Part shown: piece after piece, positions 8,189-16,852 of the stretch | Position numbering within the stretch: the stretch's first letter is position 1 | How the letters are laid out: each line of letters opens with the position of its first letter | NCBI RefSeq assembly: GCF_014654205.1 | Contig: NZ_BNAW01000037.1 | Coordinates: forward strand, 1-64,000 | DNA: 64,000 nucleotides | Reading direction: 5' to 3' | Source of the DNA: Amycolatopsis bullii | Lineage (GTDB): Bacteria; Actinomycetota; Actinomycetes; Mycobacteriales; Pseudonocardiaceae | Position numbers and translations under genes: made by a program | The notes under the pieces: model-generated | What the model saw: only the letters and a program-made list of their open reading frames with translations | Told to the model about the DNA's origin: nothing | Database searches by the model: none

Positions 8189-9613
8189 TTATGCGTGGTC
8201 GTCTTCACCGAGGCGGTGCACGCGGATCAGGTTGGTCGACCCGACGGTGCCGGGCGGGGAGCCGGCCACGATGACGACCAGGTCGCCCTTCTGGTACTTG
8301 CCCATCTCCAGCATCGCGTGGTCGACCTGCTGGATCATCTGGTCGGTGGAGCTGACCTGCGGGACGATGTGGGTGTTGGTGCCCCAGGTCATCGACAGCT
8401 GGCTGCGCACGCACTCCTCGGGCGTGAACGCCAGCAGCGGCAGCCGCGTGTGCAGTCGCGCGAGGCGGCGCACGGTGTCGCCGGACTGCGTGAACGCGAC
8501 CAGGGCCTTCGCATTCAGCCGCTCGCCGATGTCGCGGGCGGCGTAGGAGATGACGCCGCGCTTGGTGCGCGGGACGTGCGACAGCGGCGGCACGATCGGC
8601 GAGTCGGTCTCGACCGCCTCGATGATCCGGCCCATCGTCTCCACGACCTCGATGGCGTACCGGCCGACCGAGGTCTCGCCGGAGAGCATCAGCGCGTCCG
8701 CGCCGTCGAGCACCGCGTTCGCGACGTCGGAGGCCTCGGCGCGGGTCGGCCGGGAGTTGTTGATCATCGACTCGAGCATCTGCGTCGCGACGATGACCGG
8801 CTTCGCGTTCTCGCGGCAGATCTGGATGGCGCGCTTCTGCACCAGCGGGACCTGCTCCAGCGGCAGCTCGACGCCGAGGTCGCCGCGGGCGACCATCACC
8901 GCGTCGAAGGCCAGCACGATGGCTTCGAGGTTGTAGACGGCCTCGGGCTTCTCGATCTTGGCGACGACCGGCAGCCGTCCCTTGCCGACCCGGTCCATCA
9001 CCTGGTGGACCAGGTCGATGTCGGCCGGCGAGCGGACGAAGGACAGGGCGATGAAGTCGACGCCCAGCTCGAGCGCGAACTCGAGGTCTTCGATGTCCTT
9101 GTCGGACAGCGCCGGCACGGAGACGTCCATGCCGGGCAGCGAGACGCCCTTGTTGTTGCTGACCGGGCCGCCCTCGGTGACCTCGCACACGACGTCCGGG
9201 CCCTCGACGCCCTTGACCACCAGGCCGACCTTGCCGTCGTCGACGAGCAGGCGGTCGCCGGGCTTGGCGTCCTTCGCCAGGCCCTTGTAGGTGGTCGAGA
9301 CGCGGTCGTGCGTGCCGGCGACGTCCTCGACGGTGATCCGGACGACATCGCCGTTGTGCCACTCGACCGGCCCGCCGGCGAACGTGCCCAGGCGGATCTT
9401 CGGGCCCTGCAAGTCGGCGAGGATGCCGACCGCCCGCCCGCTCTCCGCGGCGGCGGCCCGGATCAGGTCGTAGACCTGCTTGTGGTCGCTGTGGCTGCCG
9501 TGGCTGAAGTTCATTCTGGCCACGTCCATGCCGGCATCCACCAGGGCCCGCATCTTGTCCGGGGTCGCGGTGGCAGGGCCCAGGGTACAAACGATCTTCG
9601 CGCGTCGGCTCAC
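8189..9613 (-). CDS. pyk: Pyruvate kinase
   Basis: This protein (474 residues from GTG 9613) transfers phosphate from phosphoenolpyruvate to ADP, the last step of glycolysis. The N-terminus RRAKIVCTLGPA and the substrate loop MNFSHGSH are typical. The metal and substrate motif VARGDLGVELP, the MLESM motif and the C-terminal allosteric domain are all present, and the length is normal. A GTG two codons upstream (9619) is better placed for an AGAGGG ribosome site; the MSRRAKI-type start is the conventional one. It lies in the same direction as tesB. Together with the PPi-type phosphofructokinase at 17760 it represents lower and upper glycolysis in this window. Confidence 0.93.
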   Translation of the reverse strand: MSRRAKIVCTLGPATATPDKMRALVDAGMDVARMNFSHGSHSDHKQVYDLIRAAAAESGRAVGILADLQGPKIRLGTFAGGPVEWHNGDVVRITVEDVAGTHDRVSTTYKGLAKDAKPGDRLLVDDGKVGLVVKGVEGPDVVCEVTEGGPVSNNKGVSLPGMDVSVPALSDKDIEDLEFALELGVDFIALSFVRSPADIDLVHQVMDRVGKGRLPVVAKIEKPEAVYNLEAIVLAFDAVMVARGDLGVELPLEQVPLVQKRAIQICRENAKPVIVATQMLESMINNSRPTRAEASDVANAVLDGADALMLSGETSVGRYAIEVVETMGRIIEAVETDSPIVPPLSHVPRTKRGVISYAARDIGERLNAKALVAFTQSGDTVRRLARLHTRLPLLAFTPEECVRSQLSMTWGTNTHIVPQVSSTDQMIQQVDHAMLEMGKYQKGDLVVIVAGSPPGTVGSTNLIRVHRLGEDDHA

Positions 9614-9694
9614 GTCCACATAGCGTAGACCCTCTTCGCGCGTTCGTCTGTACCGATCCCGAATGTTCAAGAAGATGTTCAGAAACCTGTCCGG

Positions 9695-10024
9695 TCAGGT
9701 TCCCGGCGGCCGCTCTTCCGCGGCCCCGCGGAGGATCGGTTCGAGCAGGCCCGGAAAGCGTTCCCGCAGGTCTTCGGCGCGCACCCGGACCCGGCGGTGC
9801 CTGCCGTCGGCAGTCATCGCGACCACGCCGGCCTCGCGCATGATCCGGAAGTGGTTCGACACCGTCGAGAGCGGCACGCCCAGGCCGTCGGCCAGCACCG
9901 CGCAAGTCGACTCCGGCCGGGCGTGCGCCCGGCGCACCAGTTCGAGGCGCACCGGGTCGCCGAGCGCGTGCAGCACGGCCGGGAGCGCGAAGGCGTCGCG
10001 CGCGGGCTGAGGGAGCGGTCGCAT
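9695..10024 (-). CDS. ArsR-family transcriptional repressor
   Basis: This is a 109-residue winged-helix repressor. The recognition helix region reads LADGLGVPLSTVSNHFRIMREAGVV, followed by the wing with DGRHRRVRV. No CxC metal box is seen, so it is probably not a classical arsenic sensor. It is divergent from the efflux pump at 10108, and the inverted repeat at 10044-10066 lies between them. The ATG at 10024 was chosen because the further upstream ATG (10051) would lie inside that operator. Expected job: represses itself and the pump until an inducer appears. Confidence 0.85.
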   Translation of the reverse strand: MRPLPQPARDAFALPAVLHALGDPVRLELVRRAHARPESTCAVLADGLGVPLSTVSNHFRIMREAGVVAMTADGRHRRVRVRAEDLRERFPGLLEPILRGAAEERPPGT

Positions 10025-10043
10025 GCCCCGATGGTACCTACCC

Positions 10044-10066
10044 TTCGACATTTCGGGATTGTCGAA
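10044..10066. promoter_or_regulatory. Operator-like inverted repeat between arsR and the MFS pump
   Basis: TTCGACA (10044-10050) and TGTCGAA (10060-10066) form a perfect inverted repeat with a 9-base spacer, in the middle of the divergent promoter region. Size and location fit an ArsR dimer site controlling both genes. Confidence 0.65.
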
Positions 10067-10107
10067 CTATCGTGACGGCGAACACCGGACCTCTGGGGGA
10101 TCGAACA

Positions 10108-11517
10108 GTGCAGACGGCAGTGCGCACCGGACGGGCGGCCCTGCTCGCGGTGACCGGCCTCGGCCAGTTCATGGTGCTGCTCGACAGCACGATCGTCGGC
10201 GCGGCCCTGCCCGACATGCAGTGGCGGCTCGGCACCGGGCTGAGCGGCCTGCAGTGGATCGTCGACGCCTACGTGCTGCTGGTCGCGATGCTGCTGCTCT
10301 CCGGCGGCGTCTTCGCCGACCGCTTCGGCCGCAAGCGGGTGTTCCTCGCCGGGGTCGCGGTGTTCACCGCCGCCTCGGCGGTGTGCTCGGCCGCGCCGTC
10401 GCTGGGCTGGCTGGTGGCCGGCCGGGTGCTGCAGGGCGTCGGTGCGGCCGCGTCGAGCCCGGCGTCACTGGCCCTCCTGGCCGCCGCCCATCCGGTGCCG
10501 GCCGATCGGGTGCGGGCGATCGGGCTGTGGGCCGGGCTCAGCGGCATCGGCCTGGCCGCCGGCCCGGTGGCAGGCGGCGTGCTCGCCGAGGCGGCCGGCT
10601 GGCCGGCGATCTTCCTCGTCAACGTGCCCATCGGCGTGGTCCTGCTGCTGGCCGGGCTCCGGGTCCTCGGCGAGTCCCGCGCACCCGGTGCCCCGGCGAT
10701 CGACGTCCCGGGAACGGTGTTGTCCGTCCTCGGCGTCGGCGCGCTGACCTACGGGCTGATCGAGGGCGGGTCCCGCGGCTGGACGTCGCCGGCCGTCCTG
10801 GGCGCGTTCGCCGCCTCGGCGGTGCTGCTCGGGGGCTTCCTGGTCGTCGAGCGGCGGAGCGCGGCGCCGATGCTGCCGCCGGGGTTGTTCCGGCGGCGTC
10901 CGTTCGCGGTGCCTATCACGGCGATGCTCGTGGTCGGCTTCGCGCTGATGGGCTCGTCGTTCTTCTTCTCCCAGTTCTTCGTCCACGTCCAGGGCAGCTC
11001 GGTGCTGCGCGCCGGCCTGCAGACCCTGCCCACGCCGGTGGCGATGGTCATGGCGAGCCCGTTCGCGGGGCGGCTCGCCGCCCGCCACGGCCCTCGGGTC
11101 GTCGTCACCGCCGGCCTGGTCCTGGCCGGGCTCGGGCTGGTGACACTCGGCCGGGTGGACGCCGGCACCGGCTACGGGGCCGTGTGGTGGAGGCTGGCCG
11201 TCGCCGGCCTGGGGTTCGCACTGGCCATGTCCCCGTTGACCGCGGCGGCCATCCAGGCGGTGGACCCGCGCGACGGCGGCCTGGCCTCCGGGATCAGCAG
11301 CACGGCCCGGCAGATCGGCGCGGTGCTCGGCGTGGCGGTGCTCGGCGCCGTCGCCGGCGGTTCGGCCGACCTGGGCACCGCCTTCGTCACGGCGGGCGCG
11401 GTCACGCTGGCCTGCGCGGTCTTCACCGGACTCGGCCTGGGCCCGCGCCGACCGCGCCGCGACCTCAGCGCCGCGGCTGCTCACTCGGGCCGACGCGGTC
11501 GCGGGCCCACTCGTTGA
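10108..11517 (+). CDS. DHA2-type MFS drug efflux transporter
   Basis: This is a proton-coupled multidrug exporter of the EmrB/QacA (DHA2) group, with 13-14 predicted membrane segments. It has the first-helix motif LDSTIVGAALPDMQ, motif A in GGVFADRFGRKR, and the antiporter motif GLAAGPVAGGVLAE. The GTG at 10108 is preceded by GGGGGA at a good distance. The upstream in-frame GTG at 10072 has no ribosome site and adds 12 non-conserved residues. It is divergently paired with an ArsR repressor, which suggests inducible efflux. The last 53 bases overlap the convergent DUF2461 gene. The substrate cannot be read from the sequence. Confidence 0.9.
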   Translation: MQTAVRTGRAALLAVTGLGQFMVLLDSTIVGAALPDMQWRLGTGLSGLQWIVDAYVLLVAMLLLSGGVFADRFGRKRVFLAGVAVFTAASAVCSAAPSLGWLVAGRVLQGVGAAASSPASLALLAAAHPVPADRVRAIGLWAGLSGIGLAAGPVAGGVLAEAAGWPAIFLVNVPIGVVLLLAGLRVLGESRAPGAPAIDVPGTVLSVLGVGALTYGLIEGGSRGWTSPAVLGAFAASAVLLGGFLVVERRSAAPMLPPGLFRRRPFAVPITAMLVVGFALMGSSFFFSQFFVHVQGSSVLRAGLQTLPTPVAMVMASPFAGRLAARHGPRVVVTAGLVLAGLGLVTLGRVDAGTGYGAVWWRLAVAGLGFALAMSPLTAAAIQAVDPRDGGLASGISSTARQIGAVLGVAVLGAVAGGSADLGTAFVTAGAVTLACAVFTGLGLGPRRPRRDLSAAAAHSGRRGRGPTR

Positions 11518-12130
11518 ACTCGCGCAGCTGCCGCCACGCCTTCCGGACGCGGTCCAGAGCACCCCGCTCGTGCAGGACGTCGTCGGGCTCCCAGCCGCGC
11601 ACGGCGTACACCGAGCGGTACCGCAGCAGATCGAGGCGCGGGTGGTCCTCGGGGAACCCGCGCGGTTTCGACTTCAGCCGGTCGCCCTTGACCTCCCAGC
11701 CCGCGCGCTCCAACTTGGCGAGGATCTTCTGCAGTGCTTCGCCGTGCAGCTCGGTGTCGACCGCCTTGCGGAACCGCGCGATCTGGTCGGACGCGAGGTG
11801 GAAGCAGCCGCCGCCGACGCGCAGGCCGTCCGGGCCGACCTCGACGTAGTAGGCGCCGCCGCCGCGGCCCTGCTCGATCACCGCGCCGCAGTGGGTCTTG
11901 TACGGCGTCTTGTCCTTGGCGAAGCGGACGTCGCGGTAGGGGCGGAACACCTTGGGCTCGCCGAAGCCGTCGGAGAACTCCGGCGCCAGCTCGGCCAGCA
12001 GCGCTTCCATCGGGGCGCGGACGTCGGTCTTGTAGGTCTCGACGTGGTCGTCCCAATAGGGCTTGGAGTTGTCCTGCACGAGGCCGTCGTAGAAGTCGAT
12101 GGCGTACTCGCCGAATCCGCTGAACTTCAC
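11465..12130 (-). CDS. DUF2461 family protein
   Basis: This 221-residue protein has the DUF2461 (TIGR02453) pattern: an N-terminal FYDGLVQDNSKPYWD, then FRPYRDVRFAKDKTPYKTH, YYVEVGPDGLRVGGG and a C-terminal helical part. The family is widespread and its biochemical role is unknown. The start is GTG 12130; the further upstream in-frame GTG lies inside the chitinase terminator hairpin and is rejected. The 3' end overlaps the convergent MFS gene by 53 bases, so the two transcripts are antisense to each other there. Confidence 0.85.
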   Translation of the reverse strand: MKFSGFGEYAIDFYDGLVQDNSKPYWDDHVETYKTDVRAPMEALLAELAPEFSDGFGEPKVFRPYRDVRFAKDKTPYKTHCGAVIEQGRGGGAYYVEVGPDGLRVGGGCFHLASDQIARFRKAVDTELHGEALQKILAKLERAGWEVKGDRLKSKPRGFPEDHPRLDLLRYRSVYAVRGWEPDDVLHERGALDRVRKAWRQLREFNEWARDRVGPSEQPRR

Positions 12131-12146
12131 CCGGACGACAGTAAAC

Positions 12147-12177
12147 GGGGGCACCGACGAGTTCCGCCGGTGCCCCC
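12147..12177 (-). terminator. Terminator of the chitinase gene
   Basis: GGGGGCACCG (12147-12156) and CGGTGCCCCC (12168-12177) form a perfect 10-base stem with an 11-base loop. It begins 7 bases after the chitinase stop codon. There is no clear U-tract, as is usual in high-GC actinomycetes. Confidence 0.8.
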
Positions 12178-12183
12178 GAAGGA

Positions 12184-13407
<1,224 letters not shown>

Positions 13408-13450
13408 GCGTTCTCCCTCCGGGGAATTACTCACGGCGTCGGTGCCGGAG

Positions 13451-13510
13451 TGGTGGGGACCACACTCACCGTAAGTGGACTAGACCACTAGGTCAATGGT
13501 CCAGACCAGC
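13451..13510. promoter_or_regulatory. Cluster of DasR-like (dre) boxes upstream of the chitinase
   Basis: AGTGGACTAGACCACT (13474-13489) differs at one base from the DasR consensus with core TGGTCTAGACCA. AATGGTCCAGACCAGC (13495-13510) carries the core with one change. A weaker third copy, TGGTGGGGACCA, lies at 13451-13462. Core starts are 25 and 21 bases apart. Streptomyces chitinase promoters carry comparable repeats controlled by DasR. The match is seen in the sequence; DasR binding here is inference. Confidence 0.75.
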
Positions 13511-13564
13511 GACGGTTCGCATTCCTTGACAGGAATATGCCCGGCAGAGCACATTTCAGGGGTG

Positions 13565-13864
13565 ATGCAGACTTTCGACGTCCTCGCCGAACCCCGGCGC
13601 CGGACCATCCTCGACCTGCTGCGCGACGGCGAGCGCTCGGTCGGCGAGCTCGTCGAGCGGCTCGAGCTGAGCCAGCCCGCCGTGTCGAAGCACCTGCGGG
13701 TGCTGCGCGAAGCCGGGCTGGTGACGGTCCGGGTCGCGGCGCAGCGGCGGTGCTACGCCCTGCGCCCGGAACCCCTGGCCGAGGTGGACGCCTGGCTGGC
13801 GCCCTACCGCCGCTTCTGGTCGGACCGGCTGGACGCCCTCGAGCGGCGGCTGGACGAAAGCTGA
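13565..13864 (+). CDS. ArsR-family transcriptional regulator
   Basis: This is a 99-residue winged-helix protein with MQTFDVLAEPRRRTILDLL at the start, the recognition segment LELSQPAVSKHLRVLREAGLV, and a C-terminal YRRFWSDRLDALERRL tail. It belongs to the subgroup often paired with SRPBCC/AHSA1 proteins or small transporters rather than metal sensors; no cysteine metal site is seen. It is divergent from the chitinase and ends 4 bases before the convergent HxlR gene. Target unknown. GTG one codon upstream is an alternative start. Confidence 0.85.
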   Translation: MQTFDVLAEPRRRTILDLLRDGERSVGELVERLELSQPAVSKHLRVLREAGLVTVRVAAQRRCYALRPEPLAEVDAWLAPYRRFWSDRLDALERRLDES

Positions 13865-13868
13865 GCCG

Positions 13869-14195
13869 TCAGCCGAAGGTGATGCCGCGCTCGGCCGCCC
13901 GGCGCTCGCCCCACTCGTACAGTGCCTGCAGCGCCGGGCGCAGCTCCTCCCCCACCTCCGTCAGGTGGTACTCGACGTGCGGGACCCGTCCGTCGAACTC
14001 CTCGCGGCGGACGAGGCCGTCCGCGGCCAGCTCGCGCAGCTGCTGGGTCAGCATCTTCTCGCTCACCCCCGGCATCCGGCGCCGCAGCTCGCCGTAGCGG
14101 TGGGCGCCCTCCTTGAGGTGCGCCAGGATCACCGGTTTCCACTTGCCGCCGATCAGGTCGACCGCCAGTTCCGTCGCGCAGTGGTACCGCTTCAT
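13869..14195 (-). CDS. HxlR-family transcriptional regulator
   Basis: This 108-residue winged-helix regulator has the HxlR hallmarks: CATELAVDLIGGKWKPVILAHL, GELRRRMPGVSEKMLTQQLREL and a wing with HVEYHLTEVGEEL. Members usually respond to reactive electrophiles or quinones and control a divergent neighbour. The divergent gene here is a truncated globin, which makes a redox or NO-related role plausible. A direct repeat TGGTTGCC (14226 and 14249) lies in the shared promoter region as a candidate site. Confidence 0.88.
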   Translation of the reverse strand: MKRYHCATELAVDLIGGKWKPVILAHLKEGAHRYGELRRRMPGVSEKMLTQQLRELAADGLVRREEFDGRVPHVEYHLTEVGEELRPALQALYEWGERRAAERGITFG

Positions 14196-14263
14196 CCCGC
14201 TCTCCCCTACGCACCGGAAAGTACGTGGTTGCCCGGCCGGAGCACCCCTGGTTGCCTGATCCG

Positions 14264-14737
14264 GTGATCGTGCCAGAAAGCCCCACCCTCTTCGACTGGG
14301 CAGGCGGCCACGAAGCCCTCGTGAAGCTGCTGACCATCTTCTACGGCCACGTCCTGGAAGACCCGTTGCTCGAACCCGTCTTCCGCGGCATGGACCCGGA
14401 CCACCCGAAGCACGTCGCGGTGTGGCTCGGCGAGGTCTTCGGCGGACCCGCCGAGTACTCCGCGAGCCACGGCGGGCACGCCCACATGGTCGGCCGCCAC
14501 CTGGGCCGCGGGATCACCGAAGAGCAGCGCCGCCGCTGGGTCACCCTGCTGCTCGACGCCGCCGACGAGGCGGGCCTGCCGGACGACCCGGAGTTCCGGG
14601 CCTCCTTCGCGGGCTACCTCGAGTGGGGCAGCCGCCTGGCCGTGATCTTCTCCGCACCCGGCGCCGAACCGGACCCGCACGAACCCGTGCCGCGGTGGGA
14701 CTGGGCGAAGCCCCCCTGGCAGCCGCCGTCGGCCTAG
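14264..14737 (+). CDS. Group II truncated hemoglobin
   Basis: This small globin (157 residues from GTG 14264) binds haem and is expected to handle O2, NO or peroxide. It shows the truncated-globin pattern: FDWAGGHEALVKLLTIFYGHVL (B helix with the conserved Tyr), DPLLEPVFRGM, HPKHVAVWLGEVFGGP, then HAHMVGRHLGRGI containing the proximal-histidine region. The start is uncertain: GTGs at 14225, 14264 and 14270 are all in frame and none has a strong ribosome site. It is divergent from the HxlR regulator, which may control it. Confidence 0.85.
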   Translation: MIVPESPTLFDWAGGHEALVKLLTIFYGHVLEDPLLEPVFRGMDPDHPKHVAVWLGEVFGGPAEYSASHGGHAHMVGRHLGRGITEEQRRRWVTLLLDAADEAGLPDDPEFRASFAGYLEWGSRLAVIFSAPGAEPDPHEPVPRWDWAKPPWQPPSA

Positions 14738-14772
14738 CCGCATAGTGAGGGCAGCCGGAAGGAGGGCTGCCG

Positions 14773-16209
14773 TTGATCCGGGTGGACGGCCGGACCCTGC
14801 GGTGCGCGGACGTCGTGACCGCGGCGCGCACCGAAGGCCCGCTGGGCATCGACGTCTCGATCGCCGCGCTGCGGGCGGCCGAGCACGCGTGGAAGCTCGC
14901 CGAAGAGCTGAGCACGCGCCGGGTCGTCTACGGCCGGACCACCGGTGTCGGGGCCAACAAGGACGACATCGTCGAAAGCTCCGTGGAACACGGCCTGCGG
15001 CTGCTGCGCAGCCACGCGGGTGGCAGCGGCGACGAGCTGCCGGCCGGCCACGTGCGGGCGATGCTGCTGATCCGGCTCAACCAGCTCCTGGCCGGCCGCT
15101 CCGGGATCAGCCCCGAACTGATCGGCGCGCTGGCCGAAGCGGTCCGCACCGGCGCGCGGCCGCTGGTGCACCGGCTCGGCGCGATCGGCACCGGTGACCT
15201 GGCGCCGCTGGCCGAGGCGGCGCTGGCGCTCACCGGCGAACGGCCGTGGGTCACCGGGCACGTGCCGCCGGTGCCGGTGCGGGCAGGCGACGCGCTGGCC
15301 TTCATGAGCAGCAACGCCGCGACGCTCGCCGAAGCGACCCTCGCGGCGATGCGGCTCGACACGCTGACCCGCGCGAGCCACGCCGTCGCGGCGCTGACGT
15401 ACGTCGCGCTCGACGGCAACCCCGAGGCGTACGCGACGCCGGTGCACGAAGCGCGGCCGCACGCGGGGCAGGTCGCCTGTGCCGCGGAGATGCGGCGGCT
15501 GCTGGGCATGCACCAGACGCCGAAGCCGGGACGCCGGATCCAGGACCCGTTCGGCCTGCGGGCGTTCCCGCAGGTCCAGGGCCCGGCGCTGGACGCGATC
15601 CACTACCTGCGGGACGTGCTGGCCGTCGAGATCAACGCGAGCACGGAGAACCCGATGATCTCGGCCGTCCACGGCGACGCCTACCACCACGCGCACTTCC
15701 ACACCGCGTACGTGTCGACGGCGCTCGACCAGGCCCGCGCGACCGTGCACCAGGTGGCGGAGCTGTCGGTGGCACGGCTCGGCGACCTGGTGGAGCCGGA
15801 GTTCACCGGGCTGCGGCCGTTCCTGGCCGCGGGGCCGCCGGGCAGCTCGGGCGTGATGATCCTGGAGTACGTGGCACACGACGCGCTGACCGAGCTGCGC
15901 CAGGCCGCCCTGCCCGCCACGCTCGGCACGGCGGTGGTCTCGCGCGGCATCGAGGACCACGCGAGCTTCTCGACCCAGGCGGCCCGCGCGGCGACGGCGG
16001 CGTGCTCGGCCTACCAGCAGGTGCTGGCGTGCGAGCTGGTGGCCGCGGTCCGCGCGCTGCGCATGCGGGAGGCGGACCTGGTGGAGCTGCCGGTGCGCGA
16101 CGCCTTCGAAGCGGCGTCGGAAGTGCTCGATCCCGGCCTCGACGACCGGCCACTCACCGGCGACATCGCCGCCGCCGGCGGGGTCCTGGACTCCCTCGCC
16201 CGCATCTAG
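14773..16209 (+). CDS. Aromatic amino acid lyase (HAL/PAL) homologue with altered MIO triad
   Basis: This 478-residue protein has the fold-defining motifs of the histidine/phenylalanine ammonia-lyase and aminomutase family: YGRTTGVG with Tyr53, GDLAPLAEAALAL, QDPFGLRAFPQVQG, SSGVMILEYVAHDAL and a C-terminal EDHASF. The Ala-Ser-Gly triad that cyclises into the MIO electrophile is Gly139-Thr140-Gly141 here. The Asn of the usual LLNGT motif is replaced in FMSSNA. A standard MIO ammonia-lyase reaction is therefore doubtful, and it may be a divergent or MIO-less member. The TTG start at 14773 has a perfect GGAGGG. It follows the globin by 35 bases and may share its promoter. Confidence 0.8.
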   Translation: MIRVDGRTLRCADVVTAARTEGPLGIDVSIAALRAAEHAWKLAEELSTRRVVYGRTTGVGANKDDIVESSVEHGLRLLRSHAGGSGDELPAGHVRAMLLIRLNQLLAGRSGISPELIGALAEAVRTGARPLVHRLGAIGTGDLAPLAEAALALTGERPWVTGHVPPVPVRAGDALAFMSSNAATLAEATLAAMRLDTLTRASHAVAALTYVALDGNPEAYATPVHEARPHAGQVACAAEMRRLLGMHQTPKPGRRIQDPFGLRAFPQVQGPALDAIHYLRDVLAVEINASTENPMISAVHGDAYHHAHFHTAYVSTALDQARATVHQVAELSVARLGDLVEPEFTGLRPFLAAGPPGSSGVMILEYVAHDALTELRQAALPATLGTAVVSRGIEDHASFSTQAARAATAACSAYQQVLACELVAAVRALRMREADLVELPVRDAFEAASEVLDPGLDDRPLTGDIAAAGGVLDSLARI

Positions 16210-16249
16210 CCGTGAACCCGGATCGCCTGTTCCGCCAACAACGGGGCAG

Positions 16250-16852
16250 ATGGCCTCACGACAGGCAGGCGGTTCCTTGAGTTCAGCAGGTGAAGCCGGG
16301 GATGACGCGGACGTCATCACCGCGTCGCTGGAGCACCCCGAGCGGTTCGCGGTGGTCTTCGACCGCCACGCGCCGCACATCCATCGCTACCTCGCCCGGC
16401 GGCTCGGCGGTCAGGCCGCCGACGACCTGATGGGCGAGACGTTCCTGGTCGCGTTCGGCGGGCGCGCCCGCTACGACCCGGCGTTCCCGAGCGCGCGGCC
16501 GTGGCTCTACGGGATCGCCACCAACCTCGTCGGGCAGCGCCGTCGCGAAGAGGCCCGCGAATACCGGCTGCGCGCCGCTCTCGGGCCGCCCGCCGAGCAT
16601 GACGGCCACGCGGACCGGGTCGCCGAGCGCGTGACGGCCCAGGCGATGAACGGCCGGCTGGCCGCCGCGCTGGCCGGGCTGGCCCGCGGGGACCGCGACG
16701 TCCTGCTGCTGATCGCCTGGGAGGGACTGGCCTACGAGGAGGTCGCGTCCGCACTGGGGATCCCGGTCGGCACCGTCCGGTCGCGCTTGAACCGGGCCCG
16801 CAGGAAGGTCCGCACCGCGCTGGCACCCGAGGAGGTCTCGAACCATGGATGA
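16250..16852 (+). CDS. ECF-type RNA polymerase sigma factor
   Basis: This is a 200-residue sigma-70-like factor. Region 2 is FAVVFDRHAPHIHRYLARRLG with DDLMGETFLVAF. Region 4 is VLLLIAWEGLAYEEVASALGIPVGTVRSRLNRARRKVR, a clear helix-turn-helix. No C-terminal SnoaL or other extra domain is present. Its stop overlaps the start of the downstream membrane-anchored gene by 8 bases, which indicates translational coupling. That partner occupies the place usually held by an anti-sigma factor. Regulon unknown. Confidence 0.9.
   Translation: MASRQAGGSLSSAGEAGDDADVITASLEHPERFAVVFDRHAPHIHRYLARRLGGQAADDLMGETFLVAFGGRARYDPAFPSARPWLYGIATNLVGQRRREEAREYRLRAALGPPAEHDGHADRVAERVTAQAMNGRLAAALAGLARGDRDVLLLIAWEGLAYEEVASALGIPVGTVRSRLNRARRKVRTALAPEEVSNHG

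Noticed and set aside
6725-9628. Very long plus-strand frame across the XRE, tesB and pyruvate kinase genes
   Set aside because: Three well-recognised proteins are on the minus strand. This frame has repetitive Arg/Asp/Val composition and no ribosome site.
10072-10107. Upstream GTG start for the MFS pump
   Set aside because: It has no ribosome site, lies directly against the operator and adds residues not typical of the family; 10108 has a strong GGGGGA.
12131-12154. Longer start of the DUF2461 gene
   Set aside because: The extension lies in the chitinase terminator hairpin and encodes no conserved residues.
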